From Nocardioides luteus (GTDB lineage: Bacteria > Actinomycetota > Actinomycetes > Propionibacteriales > Nocardioidaceae), in NCBI RefSeq assembly GCF_014648595.1, contig NZ_BMRK01000026.1, positions 1 to 51,204 of the forward strand: a DNA stretch of 51,204 nucleotides, in the 5' to 3' direction. Positions 8,502 through 17,836 of this stretch are shown one piece after another; position 1 is the first letter of the stretch, and each line of letters opens with the position of its first letter. A program made the translations under genes and the position numbers. The notes under the pieces were generated by a model. It made no database searches. It was not told the DNA's origin and saw nothing but the letters and a program-made list of their open reading frames with translations.

Positions 8502-9917
8502 ATGGGGTCAGAGGACCAGGACAAGACGAGACCCGGGACGCCGCGGCCGACGCCGCCTCCGGCGCCTGAGCCGGCGAATCCCGTCGACCCCGACGCGACC
8601 CGGATCCCGAACGCCGGTCCGACCCCTCCGCCCCCGCCCCCGCCTCCGCCTCCGTTCAGCCCGCCGCCGAGCGCGCCCCCGACCATGCCTCCCCCGAGCG
8701 GGCCCCCGTCGACACCGCCGCCTCCGCCGCCTCCCACGACGGCGATGCCGGTGGCGCCGCCCAGCGGCTACGGTCCTCCTGCGGGGCAGCCGCCGGTGGC
8801 GTACGGATCGGGTTATCTGCCCTCTCACCACCAGCCGAAGAAGAGCAACAAGGGCCTGCTGATCGGCCTGGGCGCCGCCGGTGCCGTGGTGCTCGTCGCG
8901 CTGCTCGGCACCGGTGCCTGGGCGTTCTTCACCGGACGTCTGGGCTTCGGTCCGCTGAGCGCGGAGGACGAGAAGGCAGTGACCGCGATCGCCGCGGAGG
9001 CGCCGAAGCCGACCTGGGCCTCGGATCGCAACGCGACCTGTGCCGCCGAGAAGCTGGTCAGGGACGAGCGCAGCGACGCGCTTCGCGAGGCCGGGCTGAT
9101 CAAGGTCTCCGGCGACTCCGTGACCTACACCGGCTCGTGGAAGGGACCGCAGGCGACCGCGTACTCCCAGGGTCTGCTCTCCTGCGCCGACGACTGGAGC
9201 AAGGCCATCGGCTCGGAGTGGGCGCTGAGCGACACCGGCTGCCTCGGTGACATCGACGAGAAGGCGATGGCCGGCCTGATCACCAGCCAGAACATGGAGG
9301 TCGAGGACGCCGGCGTCGACAAGCAGGCCGACAAGGCGGTCTCGGCGCTCGACGAGTGCTACGCGAGCGACGAGCTGAGCGCACCGACCGCCACCGCCAC
9401 CCCGGCGGTCCTCGGCGTCGACTTCGCGGTGAAGGCGCCCACCGTCGAGGGCAGCGAGGTGACCCTGAAGGCGAAGGCCGACGACTCCTCGGAGTGGACC
9501 CCCGTCACCAACGGCAAGGTCAACATCCCCGTCCGCGAGGGTGGCCAGCAGGGATGCGCGACCTTCGAGGCGTCGATCAGCTACCCCTGGGGCACCACGA
9601 AGACCAGCGAGGACAAGGCCTGCGGCAAGGCCAAGGACCGCAGGCTGTGGTGGACCAAGGACAAGAAGTGTGCTCAGCCTAAGTACGCACCGTGCAACTC
9701 GTGGACGCTCCACTACGAGGGCTACAAGCTCTTCGACCGGGTCACGATCAAGCTGAAGCTCAACGGTGGCAACTGCCGTTCGGCGTCCGGGTCGTGCAAG
9801 GACACCGCCTTCGTCACCAAGCCGAGCGGCACCTGGACCAACTGGACGGCCCCGAAGGGCTGGAAGGACCGGTTCACGGCCGAGGTGGACGGGCTGAAAG
9901 CCGTGCTTCCGAACTAG
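8502..9917 (+). CDS. Proline-rich membrane protein with cysteine-rich ectodomain (paralogue A)
   Basis: A protein of 471 residues if the start is ATG 8502; the same frame is open further upstream, but that part overlaps mmpL. Residues 1-110 are extremely rich in Pro with runs of up to ten prolines and should be a disordered cytoplasmic tail. One membrane segment (about 116-140, GLLIGLGAAGAVVLVALLG) ends in AWAFFTG. Residues ~145-471 form an extracellular domain with ten cysteines that align with the kinase at 10032 and the protein at 15647 (shared landmarks W-x7-C, YTGSW, LLSC, MAGL, ECY, YPWGT, CGKA). I do not recognise this domain. It lies 114 bp upstream of the kinase gene, so the two are probably co-expressed. 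Confidence 0.8.
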   Translation: MGSEDQDKTRPGTPRPTPPPAPEPANPVDPDATRIPNAGPTPPPPPPPPPPFSPPPSAPPTMPPPSGPPSTPPPPPPPTTAMPVAPPSGYGPPAGQPPVAYGSGYLPSHHQPKKSNKGLLIGLGAAGAVVLVALLGTGAWAFFTGRLGFGPLSAEDEKAVTAIAAEAPKPTWASDRNATCAAEKLVRDERSDALREAGLIKVSGDSVTYTGSWKGPQATAYSQGLLSCADDWSKAIGSEWALSDTGCLGDIDEKAMAGLITSQNMEVEDAGVDKQADKAVSALDECYASDELSAPTATATPAVLGVDFAVKAPTVEGSEVTLKAKADDSSEWTPVTNGKVNIPVREGGQQGCATFEASISYPWGTTKTSEDKACGKAKDRRLWWTKDKKCAQPKYAPCNSWTLHYEGYKLFDRVTIKLKLNGGNCRSASGSCKDTAFVTKPSGTWTNWTAPKGWKDRFTAEVDGLKAVLPN

Positions 9918-9953
9918 CGTTCAACAATTGGTCCGCCGGGCGGCGTTGCCGCA

Positions 9954-9968
9954 CGCCGATCGTCGGCG
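9954..9968. other. Small hairpin before the kinase gene
   Basis: CGCCGA-TCG-TCGGCG forms a 6-bp stem with a 3-nt loop in the 114-bp spacer before the kinase gene. It could be a weak attenuator or a protein-binding site. An A/T-rich TTAAAAAAT about 25 bp before the kinase start is the only other notable feature. Confidence 0.35.
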
Positions 9969-10031
9969 GGACGCTAGGGTTTCGGCAGAGGTCTGGAATC
10001 GGGTTAAAAAATCAGGGCGAGGTTCTAAGAG

Positions 10032-12323
10032 ATGGTTGCGTTCCCCCAGGAAGGCGAACAGTTCGGTCGCTATGTGGTCGAGCGGGTCCTGGGTCAGGGT
10101 GGCATGGGTGTCGTCTACCAGGCGAAGGACCCGGCGCTGCGCAGAAAGGTCGCCCTGAAGCTGGTGCTGCCCTCGCTCACCGTCGACAAGGACTTCATCA
10201 CCCGCTTCGAGCGGGAGGCCAACATCCTGGCCAAGCTCCGCTCGCGCAACATCGTCCAGATCATCGAGTACGGCGAGGTCGAGGGCACCGTCTACCTGGT
10301 CACCGAGTACGTACCCGACGGTGACCTTCACGGCTGGCTGAAGACCAAGGGCCCGCTGGAGACCGTGCCGGCCCTGCGCCTGGTCGGCGACGTCAGCGAC
10401 GCGCTCTTCGACGCCCACCGCGCCGGGGTCGTGCACCGCGACGTCAAGCCCTCCAACGTCCTGCTGTGGGAGCGCCAGGAGGGCGAGCTCGTCCCCTACC
10501 TCACCGACTTCGGCATCGCGACCGAGGGCGACTCCAACGTCACCCGCGCGGGCTCCGTGGTCGGCTCGCTGCCCTACATGTCGCCCGAGCGTCACATGGG
10601 CGAGCAGGCGACCGCAGCGGGTGACATCTACGCCGCGGGCTGTCTGCTGTGGGCCTGCCTGACCGGCAAGGCGCCCTACGCCGGCACCGACTTCGAGCTG
10701 ATGAGCGCTCACATCAACAACCCGGTGCCGCGGCTGCCCGCCTCGACGCCGGGCGCCGACCTGATCAACCCGATCATCCAGAAGGCGCTCGCGAAGAAGC
10801 CGGAGAACCGCTACCGCACCGCGTCCGAGCTGGCCAAGGCCCTCGACAAGGCGGCCGACCGGCTCGAGGAGGCCGGCCTCGGCGGCGGCGTCATCGGCAA
10901 CGTCGCCGGCGCAGGCGCTGCCGACCTCGGCTCGCGCCCCGGCGCCAGCTACGACACGACCGCGAACAGCTCCGGGGGCACCTCCGGCGGCGGCACCCCG
11001 GTGCCCGAGGCCGAGGCCCAGCCGACGGTCGTCAAGCGTCCGGGCGAGGGCACCCCGACGCCCGCGCCTCCGGCGCCGGTCGCCAACGAGACCGACTCGA
11101 CCGTCGTCCACAGCGGCAAGAACCTTCCTCCGGTCGCTGCAGCCGCTGCCGCGGCCGGAGCCGGCCCGGGCGGCACGGGCACCGACCAGCCCGAGTGGCT
11201 GCCCTCCCACCACTCCAGCGCCGGGCAGGGCGACGGCGGCGACAAGAAGAAGCTCTACGCCATCGTCGGCGGCGGCATCGCCGCCGTCCTGCTCGTCGGG
11301 GTCGGCATCTTCACCCAGGGCTTCGGCATCTTCGGCCTCCACGGCGACGACGCCAAGGCCGCGGAGGCGATCGCCAGCGGCGTACCCAAGCCGGGCTGGG
11401 CCACCGAGGACCAGATGACCTGTGCGTCGGAGACGCTCGTGGAGAAGGTCCCGGCCGCCGAGCTGCGCTCCCACGGCGTCGTGGACGCCGGCGACGAGTG
11501 GAGCTACACCGGAAGCTGGCCCGCCGACGACGCGATGAAGTTCACCCAGGGTCTGCTCGACTGCACCGAGTCCTGGTCGACCGAGATCGGCGACCACTGG
11601 AAGGTCGGCGACACCCGCTGCATGGAGAAGGAGGTCGACAAGACCTCCATGGCCGGCCTCCTGGCCGTATCGGTCCTCCTCAAGGACGACGACCCGGGCG
11701 CGGCCGGTCCGGCCAAGGACAAGGCCGTCGAGGCGCTCGACGGGTGCTACGTCAAGGCGGACGCGCTCGGAGCCAAGGTGACCCCGAAGCCCGCCTACAT
11801 GCAGGTCGACTTCGACGTCCAGGACCCCAGCGCTCCCGGCGGTGAGTCGAAGATCGAGGTCGCCAAGAAGGGCAGCGGCAGCTTCGAGGCGCTCAAGGGC
11901 TCCAGCTACGAGCTCCCCGTCACCGAGGGCGGCGTCGAGGGCTGCGTGTCGGTCAAGACCACCGTCGACTTCGCCTGGGGCACCCAGAAGGCCACTGCCA
12001 CCGAGGCGTGCGGCAAGGCCGAGCCGAAGAAGCTCACCTGGGACAAGCTCGACAAGTGCACCGACAAGGACTACACGAAGCTCAAGATCGCCTGCAACAC
12101 CTGGCAGCTCAACTTCGAGGGCTTCCAGCCCGGCAAGAAGTTCATGGTGAAGCTCACCCTCAACGGCGGCAAGTGCTCGCCCGCGAAGAACGCCAAGTGC
12201 GACTGGCCCGGCACCCCGGGCGGTGACGGTCGCGGCGCGATCGTGCAGTGGTCGGGCCCGCAGGACTGGAAGGACCGGTTCGTCGCCAAGACCGCCGGCG
12301 CCAGCGCCCAGATCGAGAACTAG
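10032..12323 (+). CDS. Receptor-type Ser/Thr protein kinase with cysteine-rich ectodomain (paralogue B)
   Basis: A protein of 763 residues. Residues 13-270 are a complete Hanks-type kinase: glycine loop GQGGMG (21-26), catalytic Lys43, Glu62, HRD (135-137), KPSN (139-142) and DFG (159-161). A low-complexity Ala/Pro/Gly linker (~290-400) follows, then one membrane segment (about 409-430). The extracellular part (~431-763) has no PASTA repeats; instead it carries the 10-cysteine domain shared with the proteins at 8502 and 15647. It should sense an extracellular signal and phosphorylate cytoplasmic Ser/Thr targets. The stop codon region is tandemly duplicated. Start ATG 10032 is preceded by a GAGG at a reasonable distance. 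Confidence 0.92.
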   Translation: MVAFPQEGEQFGRYVVERVLGQGGMGVVYQAKDPALRRKVALKLVLPSLTVDKDFITRFEREANILAKLRSRNIVQIIEYGEVEGTVYLVTEYVPDGDLHGWLKTKGPLETVPALRLVGDVSDALFDAHRAGVVHRDVKPSNVLLWERQEGELVPYLTDFGIATEGDSNVTRAGSVVGSLPYMSPERHMGEQATAAGDIYAAGCLLWACLTGKAPYAGTDFELMSAHINNPVPRLPASTPGADLINPIIQKALAKKPENRYRTASELAKALDKAADRLEEAGLGGGVIGNVAGAGAADLGSRPGASYDTTANSSGGTSGGGTPVPEAEAQPTVVKRPGEGTPTPAPPAPVANETDSTVVHSGKNLPPVAAAAAAAGAGPGGTGTDQPEWLPSHHSSAGQGDGGDKKKLYAIVGGGIAAVLLVGVGIFTQGFGIFGLHGDDAKAAEAIASGVPKPGWATEDQMTCASETLVEKVPAAELRSHGVVDAGDEWSYTGSWPADDAMKFTQGLLDCTESWSTEIGDHWKVGDTRCMEKEVDKTSMAGLLAVSVLLKDDDPGAAGPAKDKAVEALDGCYVKADALGAKVTPKPAYMQVDFDVQDPSAPGGESKIEVAKKGSGSFEALKGSSYELPVTEGGVEGCVSVKTTVDFAWGTQKATATEACGKAEPKKLTWDKLDKCTDKDYTKLKIACNTWQLNFEGFQPGKKFMVKLTLNGGKCSPAKNAKCDWPGTPGGDGRGAIVQWSGPQDWKDRFVAKTAGASAQIEN

Positions 12324-12340
12324 CCAGATCGAGAACTAGC
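12309..12340 (+). repeat. 16-bp tandem duplication across the kinase stop codon
   Basis: The 16-bp unit CAGATCGAGAACTAGC occurs twice in a row (12309-12324 and 12325-12340). The first copy encodes the last residues and stop of the kinase; the second is an untranslated duplicate. It looks like a recent replication slippage. Confidence 0.85.
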
Positions 12341-12402
12341 CGGGTCGGCGACCAGCCATCGACAACCCGTTCGACAACTGGGCGACGCCTACTAGGCTGC
12401 TG

Positions 12403-15003
12403 GTGATGAGCGAGCAGCCGACACCTCAGCAGATCCGCCGGGCGCTGGCCCGGGCCGAACGCGGCGCGACCCTCGACGTGGCGGAGGCTTCGGCTCTCCT
12501 CGCGGCCGGTGGTGACGACCTGAGACGGCTGACCGCCGCCGCGGCGAAGGTGCGCGACGCCGGGCTGGTCGCGGCGGGGAGACCGGAGACGGTGACCTAC
12601 TCGCCGAAGGTCTTCATCCCGGTCACCAGGCTGTGCCGGGACCGGTGCCACTACTGCACGTTCGTGGAGACGCCCGGCCAGGCGGCGCGCGAGGGTCGCG
12701 AGCCCTTCCTGAGCCCCGACGAGATCCTCGAGATCGCCGCCGAGGGCGCGAAGCTGGGCTGCCTGGAGGCCCTGTTCACCCTCGGCGACCGCCCCGAGGA
12801 CCGCTGGCCCGAGGCGCAGGAGTGGCTGGAGAGCCGCGGCTACGAGTCGACCCTCGACTACGTGCGTGCGATGGCGATCCGGGTGCTCGAGGAGACCGGC
12901 CTGCTCCCCCACCTCAACCCCGGGGTGATGTCCTGGGAGGAGATGAACCGGCTCAAGCCGGTCTCGCCCTCGATGGGGATGATGCTGGAGACCACCAGCC
13001 GCCGCCTCTTCGAGACCAAGGGCGAGGCCCACTACGGTTCCCCCGACAAGGACCCGGCGGTGCGGTTGCGGGTGCTCGAGGACGCCGGCCGGCTCTCGAT
13101 CCCGTTCACCTCCGGCCTCTTGGTCGGCATCGGCGAGACGCTCACCGAGCGCGCGGAGACGATCTTCGCGCTGCGCAAGGTGCACAAGGCGTACGCCGGG
13201 ATGCAGGAGGTGATCGTGCAGAACTTCCGCGCGAAGCCCTCGACCGCGATGCGCCATGTCGACGACCTCGGGCTGGACGAGTACCTCGCGGCGATCGCCG
13301 TCACGCGCATCGTCCTCGGGCCGAAAGCCCGGGTGCAGGCGCCGCCCAACCTGGTCGACCTCGACGAGTGTCGGGCGCTGCTGGCCGCCGGCATCGACGA
13401 CTGGGGCGGCGTCTCGCCGCTCACCCCCGACCACGTCAACCCCGAGCGCCCCTGGCCCTCGCTCGACTCGCTGCGCGAGGTGACCGCCGAGGCCGGCTTC
13501 ACGCTGCGGCCACGGCTGACCGTCCACCCGGAGTACGTCAGCGGCACCCTGCGCGACGGCCAGTCCTGGATCGACCCGCGGGTGATCGGGCATGTCGAGG
13601 CGCTCGCCGACGCCGACGGGCTCGCCCGCGAGGGCATCCGGCCCGAGGGTCGTCCGTGGCAGGAGCCCGACGGCGGCTTCACCGCCGCCGGCCGCACCGA
13701 CCTGCACACCGCCGTCGACACCGAGGGCCGCACCAACGACCGCCGCGACGACTTCGAGACGGTCTACGGCGACTGGGACGCGGTCCGCGAGGCGGCGAAG
13801 GCCACCAGCCAACCGCTGGTCGAGCCCGGCGAGCGCCAGCGAGCCGGTGTCGAGACCAGCGGGGGCGGCGCGGGCAGCTCGACCACCGGAGGCGCGACCA
13901 GCGAAGGCATGGCGGCGCTGCGCGCGGCCGAGAGTGACCCCGGCAACCTCTCCGACGAGCACGCGCTGACCCTGATGACCGCGGAGGGCGACCTGCTGCG
14001 CCAGGTCACGAAGCTCGCCGACGACCTCCGCAAGGAGGTCAACGGCGACGAGGTGACCTACGTCGTCAACCGCAACATCAACTTCACCAACGTCTGCTAC
14101 GTCGGCTGCCGCTTCTGCGCCTTCGCGCAGCGCCGCACCGACGCCGATGCGTACTCCCTCGATCTCGACCAGGTCGCCGACCGTGCCGAGGAGGCGTGGA
14201 ACCTGGGCGCCACCGAGGTCTGCATGCAGGGCGGGATCGACCCCGAGCTTCCCTCGACTGCCTACTTCGACCTGGTCCAGGCCGTGAAGCAGCGGGTGCC
14301 GGAGATGCACGTGCACGCGTTCAGCCCGATGGAGATCGTCAACGGCACCGCCCGCACCGGCCTCTCCATCGAGGACTTCCTGATCAAGGTGCGCGAGGCC
14401 GGCCTCGGCAGCCTGCCCGGCACCGCCGCGGAGATCCTCGACGACGAGGTCCGCTGGGTGCTGACCAAGGGCAAGCTGCCCGCGAAGACCTGGATCGAGA
14501 TCGTCTCGACGGCCCACCGCGTCGGCATCCCGACGACGTCGACGATGATGTACGGCCACGTCGACAACCCGCGCCACTGGGTCGGCCACCTCCGGGTGCT
14601 GGCCGGCATCCAGGACAAGGCCCGCGAGCACGGCAACGCGGGGTTCACCGAGTTCGTCCCGCTCCCCTTCGTGCACACCAGCGCGCCGATCTACCTGGCC
14701 GGCGCCGCCCGCCCCGGCCCGACGATGCGCGACAACCTCGCCGTGCACGCGATGGCTCGGATCATGCTCCACGGCCGCATCGACAGCATCCAGACCAGCT
14801 GGGTCAAGCTCGGCGTCGACGGCACCCGGGCGATGCTCCAGGCCGGTGCCAACGACCTCGGCGGCACCCTGATGGAGGAGACGATCTCCCGGATGGCCGG
14901 CTCCGAGCACGGGTCGGCCAAGACCGTCGCCGAGCTCGAGGAGATCGGTGCGGGAATCGGACGGGCGGTACGCGAGCGGACGACGTTGTACGAAGGCCGA
15001 TGA
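12403..15003 (+). CDS. fbiC: FO synthase, fused CofG-CofH radical SAM protein
   Basis: A protein of 866 residues (GTG 12403, or ATG 12406) that makes FO, the deazaflavin chromophore of F420, from a ribityl-uracil precursor and tyrosine. Each half has a radical SAM cluster motif: C78-x3-C82-x2-C85 (CofG half) and C565-x3-C569-x2-C572 (CofH half). The fused form is the normal actinobacterial arrangement. Oddly, the linker between the halves (about residues 471-502) is encoded by copies of the dispersed repeat, giving a Ser/Thr/Gly-rich stretch. fgd and an LLM oxidoreductase in the same window show the host uses F420. DUF1697 follows after only 4 bp. Confidence 0.95.
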   Translation: MMSEQPTPQQIRRALARAERGATLDVAEASALLAAGGDDLRRLTAAAAKVRDAGLVAAGRPETVTYSPKVFIPVTRLCRDRCHYCTFVETPGQAAREGREPFLSPDEILEIAAEGAKLGCLEALFTLGDRPEDRWPEAQEWLESRGYESTLDYVRAMAIRVLEETGLLPHLNPGVMSWEEMNRLKPVSPSMGMMLETTSRRLFETKGEAHYGSPDKDPAVRLRVLEDAGRLSIPFTSGLLVGIGETLTERAETIFALRKVHKAYAGMQEVIVQNFRAKPSTAMRHVDDLGLDEYLAAIAVTRIVLGPKARVQAPPNLVDLDECRALLAAGIDDWGGVSPLTPDHVNPERPWPSLDSLREVTAEAGFTLRPRLTVHPEYVSGTLRDGQSWIDPRVIGHVEALADADGLAREGIRPEGRPWQEPDGGFTAAGRTDLHTAVDTEGRTNDRRDDFETVYGDWDAVREAAKATSQPLVEPGERQRAGVETSGGGAGSSTTGGATSEGMAALRAAESDPGNLSDEHALTLMTAEGDLLRQVTKLADDLRKEVNGDEVTYVVNRNINFTNVCYVGCRFCAFAQRRTDADAYSLDLDQVADRAEEAWNLGATEVCMQGGIDPELPSTAYFDLVQAVKQRVPEMHVHAFSPMEIVNGTARTGLSIEDFLIKVREAGLGSLPGTAAEILDDEVRWVLTKGKLPAKTWIEIVSTAHRVGIPTTSTMMYGHVDNPRHWVGHLRVLAGIQDKAREHGNAGFTEFVPLPFVHTSAPIYLAGAARPGPTMRDNLAVHAMARIMLHGRIDSIQTSWVKLGVDGTRAMLQAGANDLGGTLMEETISRMAGSEHGSAKTVAELEEIGAGIGRAVRERTTLYEGR
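13815..13899 (+). repeat. Dispersed repeat inside the fbiC linker
   Basis: At 13815-13860, arms GCTGGTCGAG and TCGAGACCAGC face each other around a GC-rich middle. A second partial copy (GCAGCTCGACCACCGG) follows at about 13874-13890, ending near a GCGACCAGCG. All of it is read in frame, exactly between the two radical SAM halves. Confidence 0.75.
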
Positions 15004-15007
15004 CCCG

Positions 15008-15544
15008 ATGCATGCGGTCTTCTACCGAAACCTCAACCTCGGTCATGCCGGGTCACCGACGCGCGAACAGCTCGAGGGTTCGCTCGCGCGGGCCGGTGCT
15101 CTGCGCGTGAGGTCGTTCCAGACGAACGGAACGGTGCTGCTCGAGGCCGACGACCCCGAGAGAGTCGTGGCTGCGGCAGCCCCCGAGCTGGCCTCTGCTG
15201 CGGCGTACGACGACGCAGCCTTCCTGAGGCCGCTGGCGGATCTGGAAGCGCTGATGGCACTGGGGGTGTTCGAGAGGCACCTGTCTCCCCACACCTACCG
15301 CGAGACCGTGACGTTCTTCCGAGGCGGCAAGGAGCCGAGCTGGTCGACTCCCTGGACCAACGCCAAGGACGACGTCGACGTGCTGCAGATCCAGGACGGG
15401 ATCGCTCTGAGTCTGATCCGCAAACCACGCAACACCGCGGGGAGCCCCACCTTCGAGCTGGAGCGAGCCACCGGTGGCGTGGCGACGACGCGGACCCACG
15501 GCTCCATCGAACGGCTGCTGAAGGCGGCGGCGACCTGGACGTAG
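15008..15544 (+). CDS. DUF1697-family protein
   Basis: A protein of 178 residues starting at ATG 15008, only 4 bp after the fbiC stop, so probably translated with it. The N-terminus (AVFYRNLNLGHAGSPTREQ, then VRSFQTNGTVLLEA) fits the DUF1697 pattern, in which a conserved Arg-x-(I/L)-Asn-(V/L)-Gly opening is followed by a TNGTV-type strand. The family has no established function. There is no signal peptide or membrane segment. Nothing apart from position links it to F420. Confidence 0.7.
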   Translation: MHAVFYRNLNLGHAGSPTREQLEGSLARAGALRVRSFQTNGTVLLEADDPERVVAAAAPELASAAAYDDAAFLRPLADLEALMALGVFERHLSPHTYRETVTFFRGGKEPSWSTPWTNAKDDVDVLQIQDGIALSLIRKPRNTAGSPTFELERATGGVATTRTHGSIERLLKAAATWT

Positions 15545-15646
15545 TCCCCTCTCGCAGTCTCCAGATCCACCTCGAGGGAGTGGCAGGGGGTATCCGAAAC
15601 GACTACCCTCTACGATCCTCGCTGAACTGTCTCGAGGAAGAGTGAG

Positions 15647-16864
15647 ATGTCCGACCCCACCGGCAGTACCGCTCAGCAACGACCGAAACCCACCGAGCTC
15701 GCCAACGCGGCGGCCGAGGAGGCGCGTCGGCGTCGGCTCGGGCTGCCGCCGTTGCCGCGTCGGCGGCGCGACCGAGGTCGTCCGATCCGGCTGGCATTCC
15801 GCTGGCTCGTGATCGTCGGCGTGCTGGTGGGGATGGCATTTCTCGGCACCTCCGCGTGGGCCTACTTCACCGGTGAGATCGGTCCGCTGCGCGGTGACGA
15901 GAAGGCGGTGGCGCGCACGCTCACCTTCACCGGCGACACCCCCTCGTGGGCCGACCCGGAGCAGATCCGCTGCGCGGCAGAGGCCGTGGTCAAGGAGAAG
16001 GGCAGCGCCGGGCTGGTCCAGGCCGGCGTGGTCGCCCGGGCCGGCCGCGGTTTCAGCTACACCGGCGAGTGGCCCTCGGCGCTCGGCGCGCAGTGGTACG
16101 ACGCCCTGCTCGGCTGCGCGGACGGCGGCTCGAGGAGCTGGAGCAGGCAGGTCGCCTCCGCGTGGACGCTGCACGACCCGCGCTGCCTCCGCGAGCTGGG
16201 CCGCCCGGCGATCGCCGGCGTGCTCGCGGTCACCGACCTGAAGCTCACCGACGAGGAGCTCGCGGCCAAGAACGTCGCCGCGATCACCGGTCTGGACAGC
16301 TGCTACGCCCGCACCCCGGAGGCGCCGACCGGCACCGCGACCGCCGGCTACCGCGAGGTCACGCTGAAGGTCTCCGCCCCTGCGGTCGCCTCCGGCATCG
16401 CCTCCATCGACGACGGCGCCGCCCAGCCGACCACAGAGGAGGACCCCGACCTCACCTACACGCTGCCGGTCGCCAAGGGCGGCACCGAGGCCTGCGTGCA
16501 GGCGACCACCAAGGTGACGTACGCCTGGGGCACCGTCCGCACCGGCGAGCCGACCGCGGTCTGCGGCAAGGCCTCCGCACCGACCCTGGAGTGGCACCCG
16601 GTCAAGCGCTCCTGCCCGAAGGACACCCCGAAGTGCACCTACATGTCGGCGTACGTCGAGGGGCTCGCCGACAAGCAGAAGCTGACGATCACCTACCGTC
16701 CGACGGGTGACTTCAAGTGCGCCGGCAAGAAGAAGACCTGCACGGTGAAGATCGAGGCCGACGCCAACGGCAAGGCGCGTACGCCCGGTCTCATGGTCAC
16801 CGGCAAGAAGGGCAAGATCGTGGCCAGCGCGGGTGCACTGAAGGCCACCTACCCGGCCTCGTAG
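15647..16864 (+). CDS. Membrane-anchored cysteine-rich ectodomain protein (paralogue C)
   Basis: A protein of 405 residues from ATG 15647. A basic cytoplasmic head (many Arg at residues ~26-45) precedes one membrane segment (about 48-72) that ends in SAWAYFTGEIGPLRGDE, almost the same junction as in paralogue A (AWAFFTG...). The extracellular ~330 residues carry the same ten-cysteine pattern as the kinase (10032) and paralogue A (IRCAAE, YTGEW, LLGC, DPRC, IAGVL, SCYA, EACV, YAWGT, VCGKA, then two late Cys pairs). No kinase or other domain is fused. Its function is unknown; it could be a co-receptor or a decoy for the kinase. The formylglycine-generating enzyme gene starts 9 bp downstream. 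Confidence 0.8.
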   Translation: MSDPTGSTAQQRPKPTELANAAAEEARRRRLGLPPLPRRRRDRGRPIRLAFRWLVIVGVLVGMAFLGTSAWAYFTGEIGPLRGDEKAVARTLTFTGDTPSWADPEQIRCAAEAVVKEKGSAGLVQAGVVARAGRGFSYTGEWPSALGAQWYDALLGCADGGSRSWSRQVASAWTLHDPRCLRELGRPAIAGVLAVTDLKLTDEELAAKNVAAITGLDSCYARTPEAPTGTATAGYREVTLKVSAPAVASGIASIDDGAAQPTTEEDPDLTYTLPVAKGGTEACVQATTKVTYAWGTVRTGEPTAVCGKASAPTLEWHPVKRSCPKDTPKCTYMSAYVEGLADKQKLTITYRPTGDFKCAGKKKTCTVKIEADANGKARTPGLMVTGKKGKIVASAGALKATYPAS

Positions 16865-16873
16865 GCTGGTGAC

Positions 16874-17836
16874 GTGCCCTCCGACCTGACCTTCGGCGCC
16901 ACCCGCGGGCCGAGCCCCGACCCGGCCCAGCGGCCACCGGCCCTGCCCCGCAAGCGCCGCCGCACCCTCCTCGACCTCCCCGGCGGCACCTACGCCGCCG
17001 GCGACGGCTTCGGCGAGGGGTACCGCGCCGACGGCGAGGGCCCGGTGCACCAGGTCGAGCTGCCCGCCTTCCGGCTGGACGCGACCGCGGTCACCAACGA
17101 GGAGTTCGCCCGGTTCGTGAAGGCGACCGGCCACGTCACCACGGCCGAGCGGGAGGGCTTCTCGGCCGTCTTCCACCTCGCCTTCGACGGCAACCCCCGC
17201 GACGTGCTGGGCCGCTCCCCCGAGGCGCCCTGGTGGCTCGGCGTGCGCGGTGCCACCTGGCGGGCGCCGGAGGGTCCCGGCTCCAACGTCGGCCGCCGCG
17301 GCAACCATCCGGTCGTGCACGTCTCCCACGACGACGCGCTCGCCTACTGCGAGTGGGCCGGCACCCGGCTGCCGACCGAGGCCGAGTGGGAGTACGCCGC
17401 CCGTGGCGGCCGCGCCGGCTCACGGTTCCCGTGGGGCGACGAGCTCGAGCAGGACGGCGTCCACCACGCCAACGTCTGGCAGGGCGACTTCCCGGACACC
17501 AACGCCGCGGCCGACGGCTACGTCACCACCGCGCCGGTGCGGACGTACGAGCCCAACGGGTTCGGCGTCTTCCAGATGATCGGCAACGTCTGGGAGTGGT
17601 GTGCCGACTGGTTCTCGCCGACCTACTACGACGAGCTCGTCTCGTCGGGCGCGACCCTCGACCCGCGGGGCCCGACGGAGGGCCTGACCCGGGTCATGCG
17701 TGGCGGCTCCTACCTCTGCCACGACTCCTACTGCCACCGCTACCGGCTCTCGGCGCGCTCCAGCAGCCCGCCCGACTCGACGGCCGGAAACCTGGGGTTC
17801 CGCTGCGCCGCCGACGCCGGTCAGCCCGCCGGGTAG
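16874..17836 (+). CDS. Formylglycine-generating enzyme (sulfatase-activating)
   Basis: A protein of 320 residues starting at GTG 16874. It converts the active-site Cys of sulfatases (CxPxR motif) into formylglycine. The FGE/SUMF1 fold signatures are clear: LPTEAEWEYAARGG (166-179), NGFGVFQMIGNVWEW (228-242), and RGGSYLCHDSYCHRYR (276-291) with the two copper-binding catalytic cysteines Cys282 and Cys287, which distinguish true FGEs from other members. It runs tail-to-tail into the sulfatase gene with a 16-bp overlap, and that sulfatase is its obvious substrate. No signal peptide is seen, so it acts in the cytoplasm before export. Confidence 0.93.
   Translation: MPSDLTFGATRGPSPDPAQRPPALPRKRRRTLLDLPGGTYAAGDGFGEGYRADGEGPVHQVELPAFRLDATAVTNEEFARFVKATGHVTTAEREGFSAVFHLAFDGNPRDVLGRSPEAPWWLGVRGATWRAPEGPGSNVGRRGNHPVVHVSHDDALAYCEWAGTRLPTEAEWEYAARGGRAGSRFPWGDELEQDGVHHANVWQGDFPDTNAAADGYVTTAPVRTYEPNGFGVFQMIGNVWEWCADWFSPTYYDELVSSGATLDPRGPTEGLTRVMRGGSYLCHDSYCHRYRLSARSSSPPDSTAGNLGFRCAADAGQPAG

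Noticed and set aside
10032-12323. PASTA-repeat kinase of the PknB type
   Set aside because: The extracellular part has no PASTA pattern; it has the cysteine-rich domain shared with two other proteins.
12160-14910. Long open frame (916 codons) antisense to fbiC
   Set aside because: The protein is Asp/Arg/Ala/His-rich with no domain; fbiC on the + strand has both radical SAM motifs.
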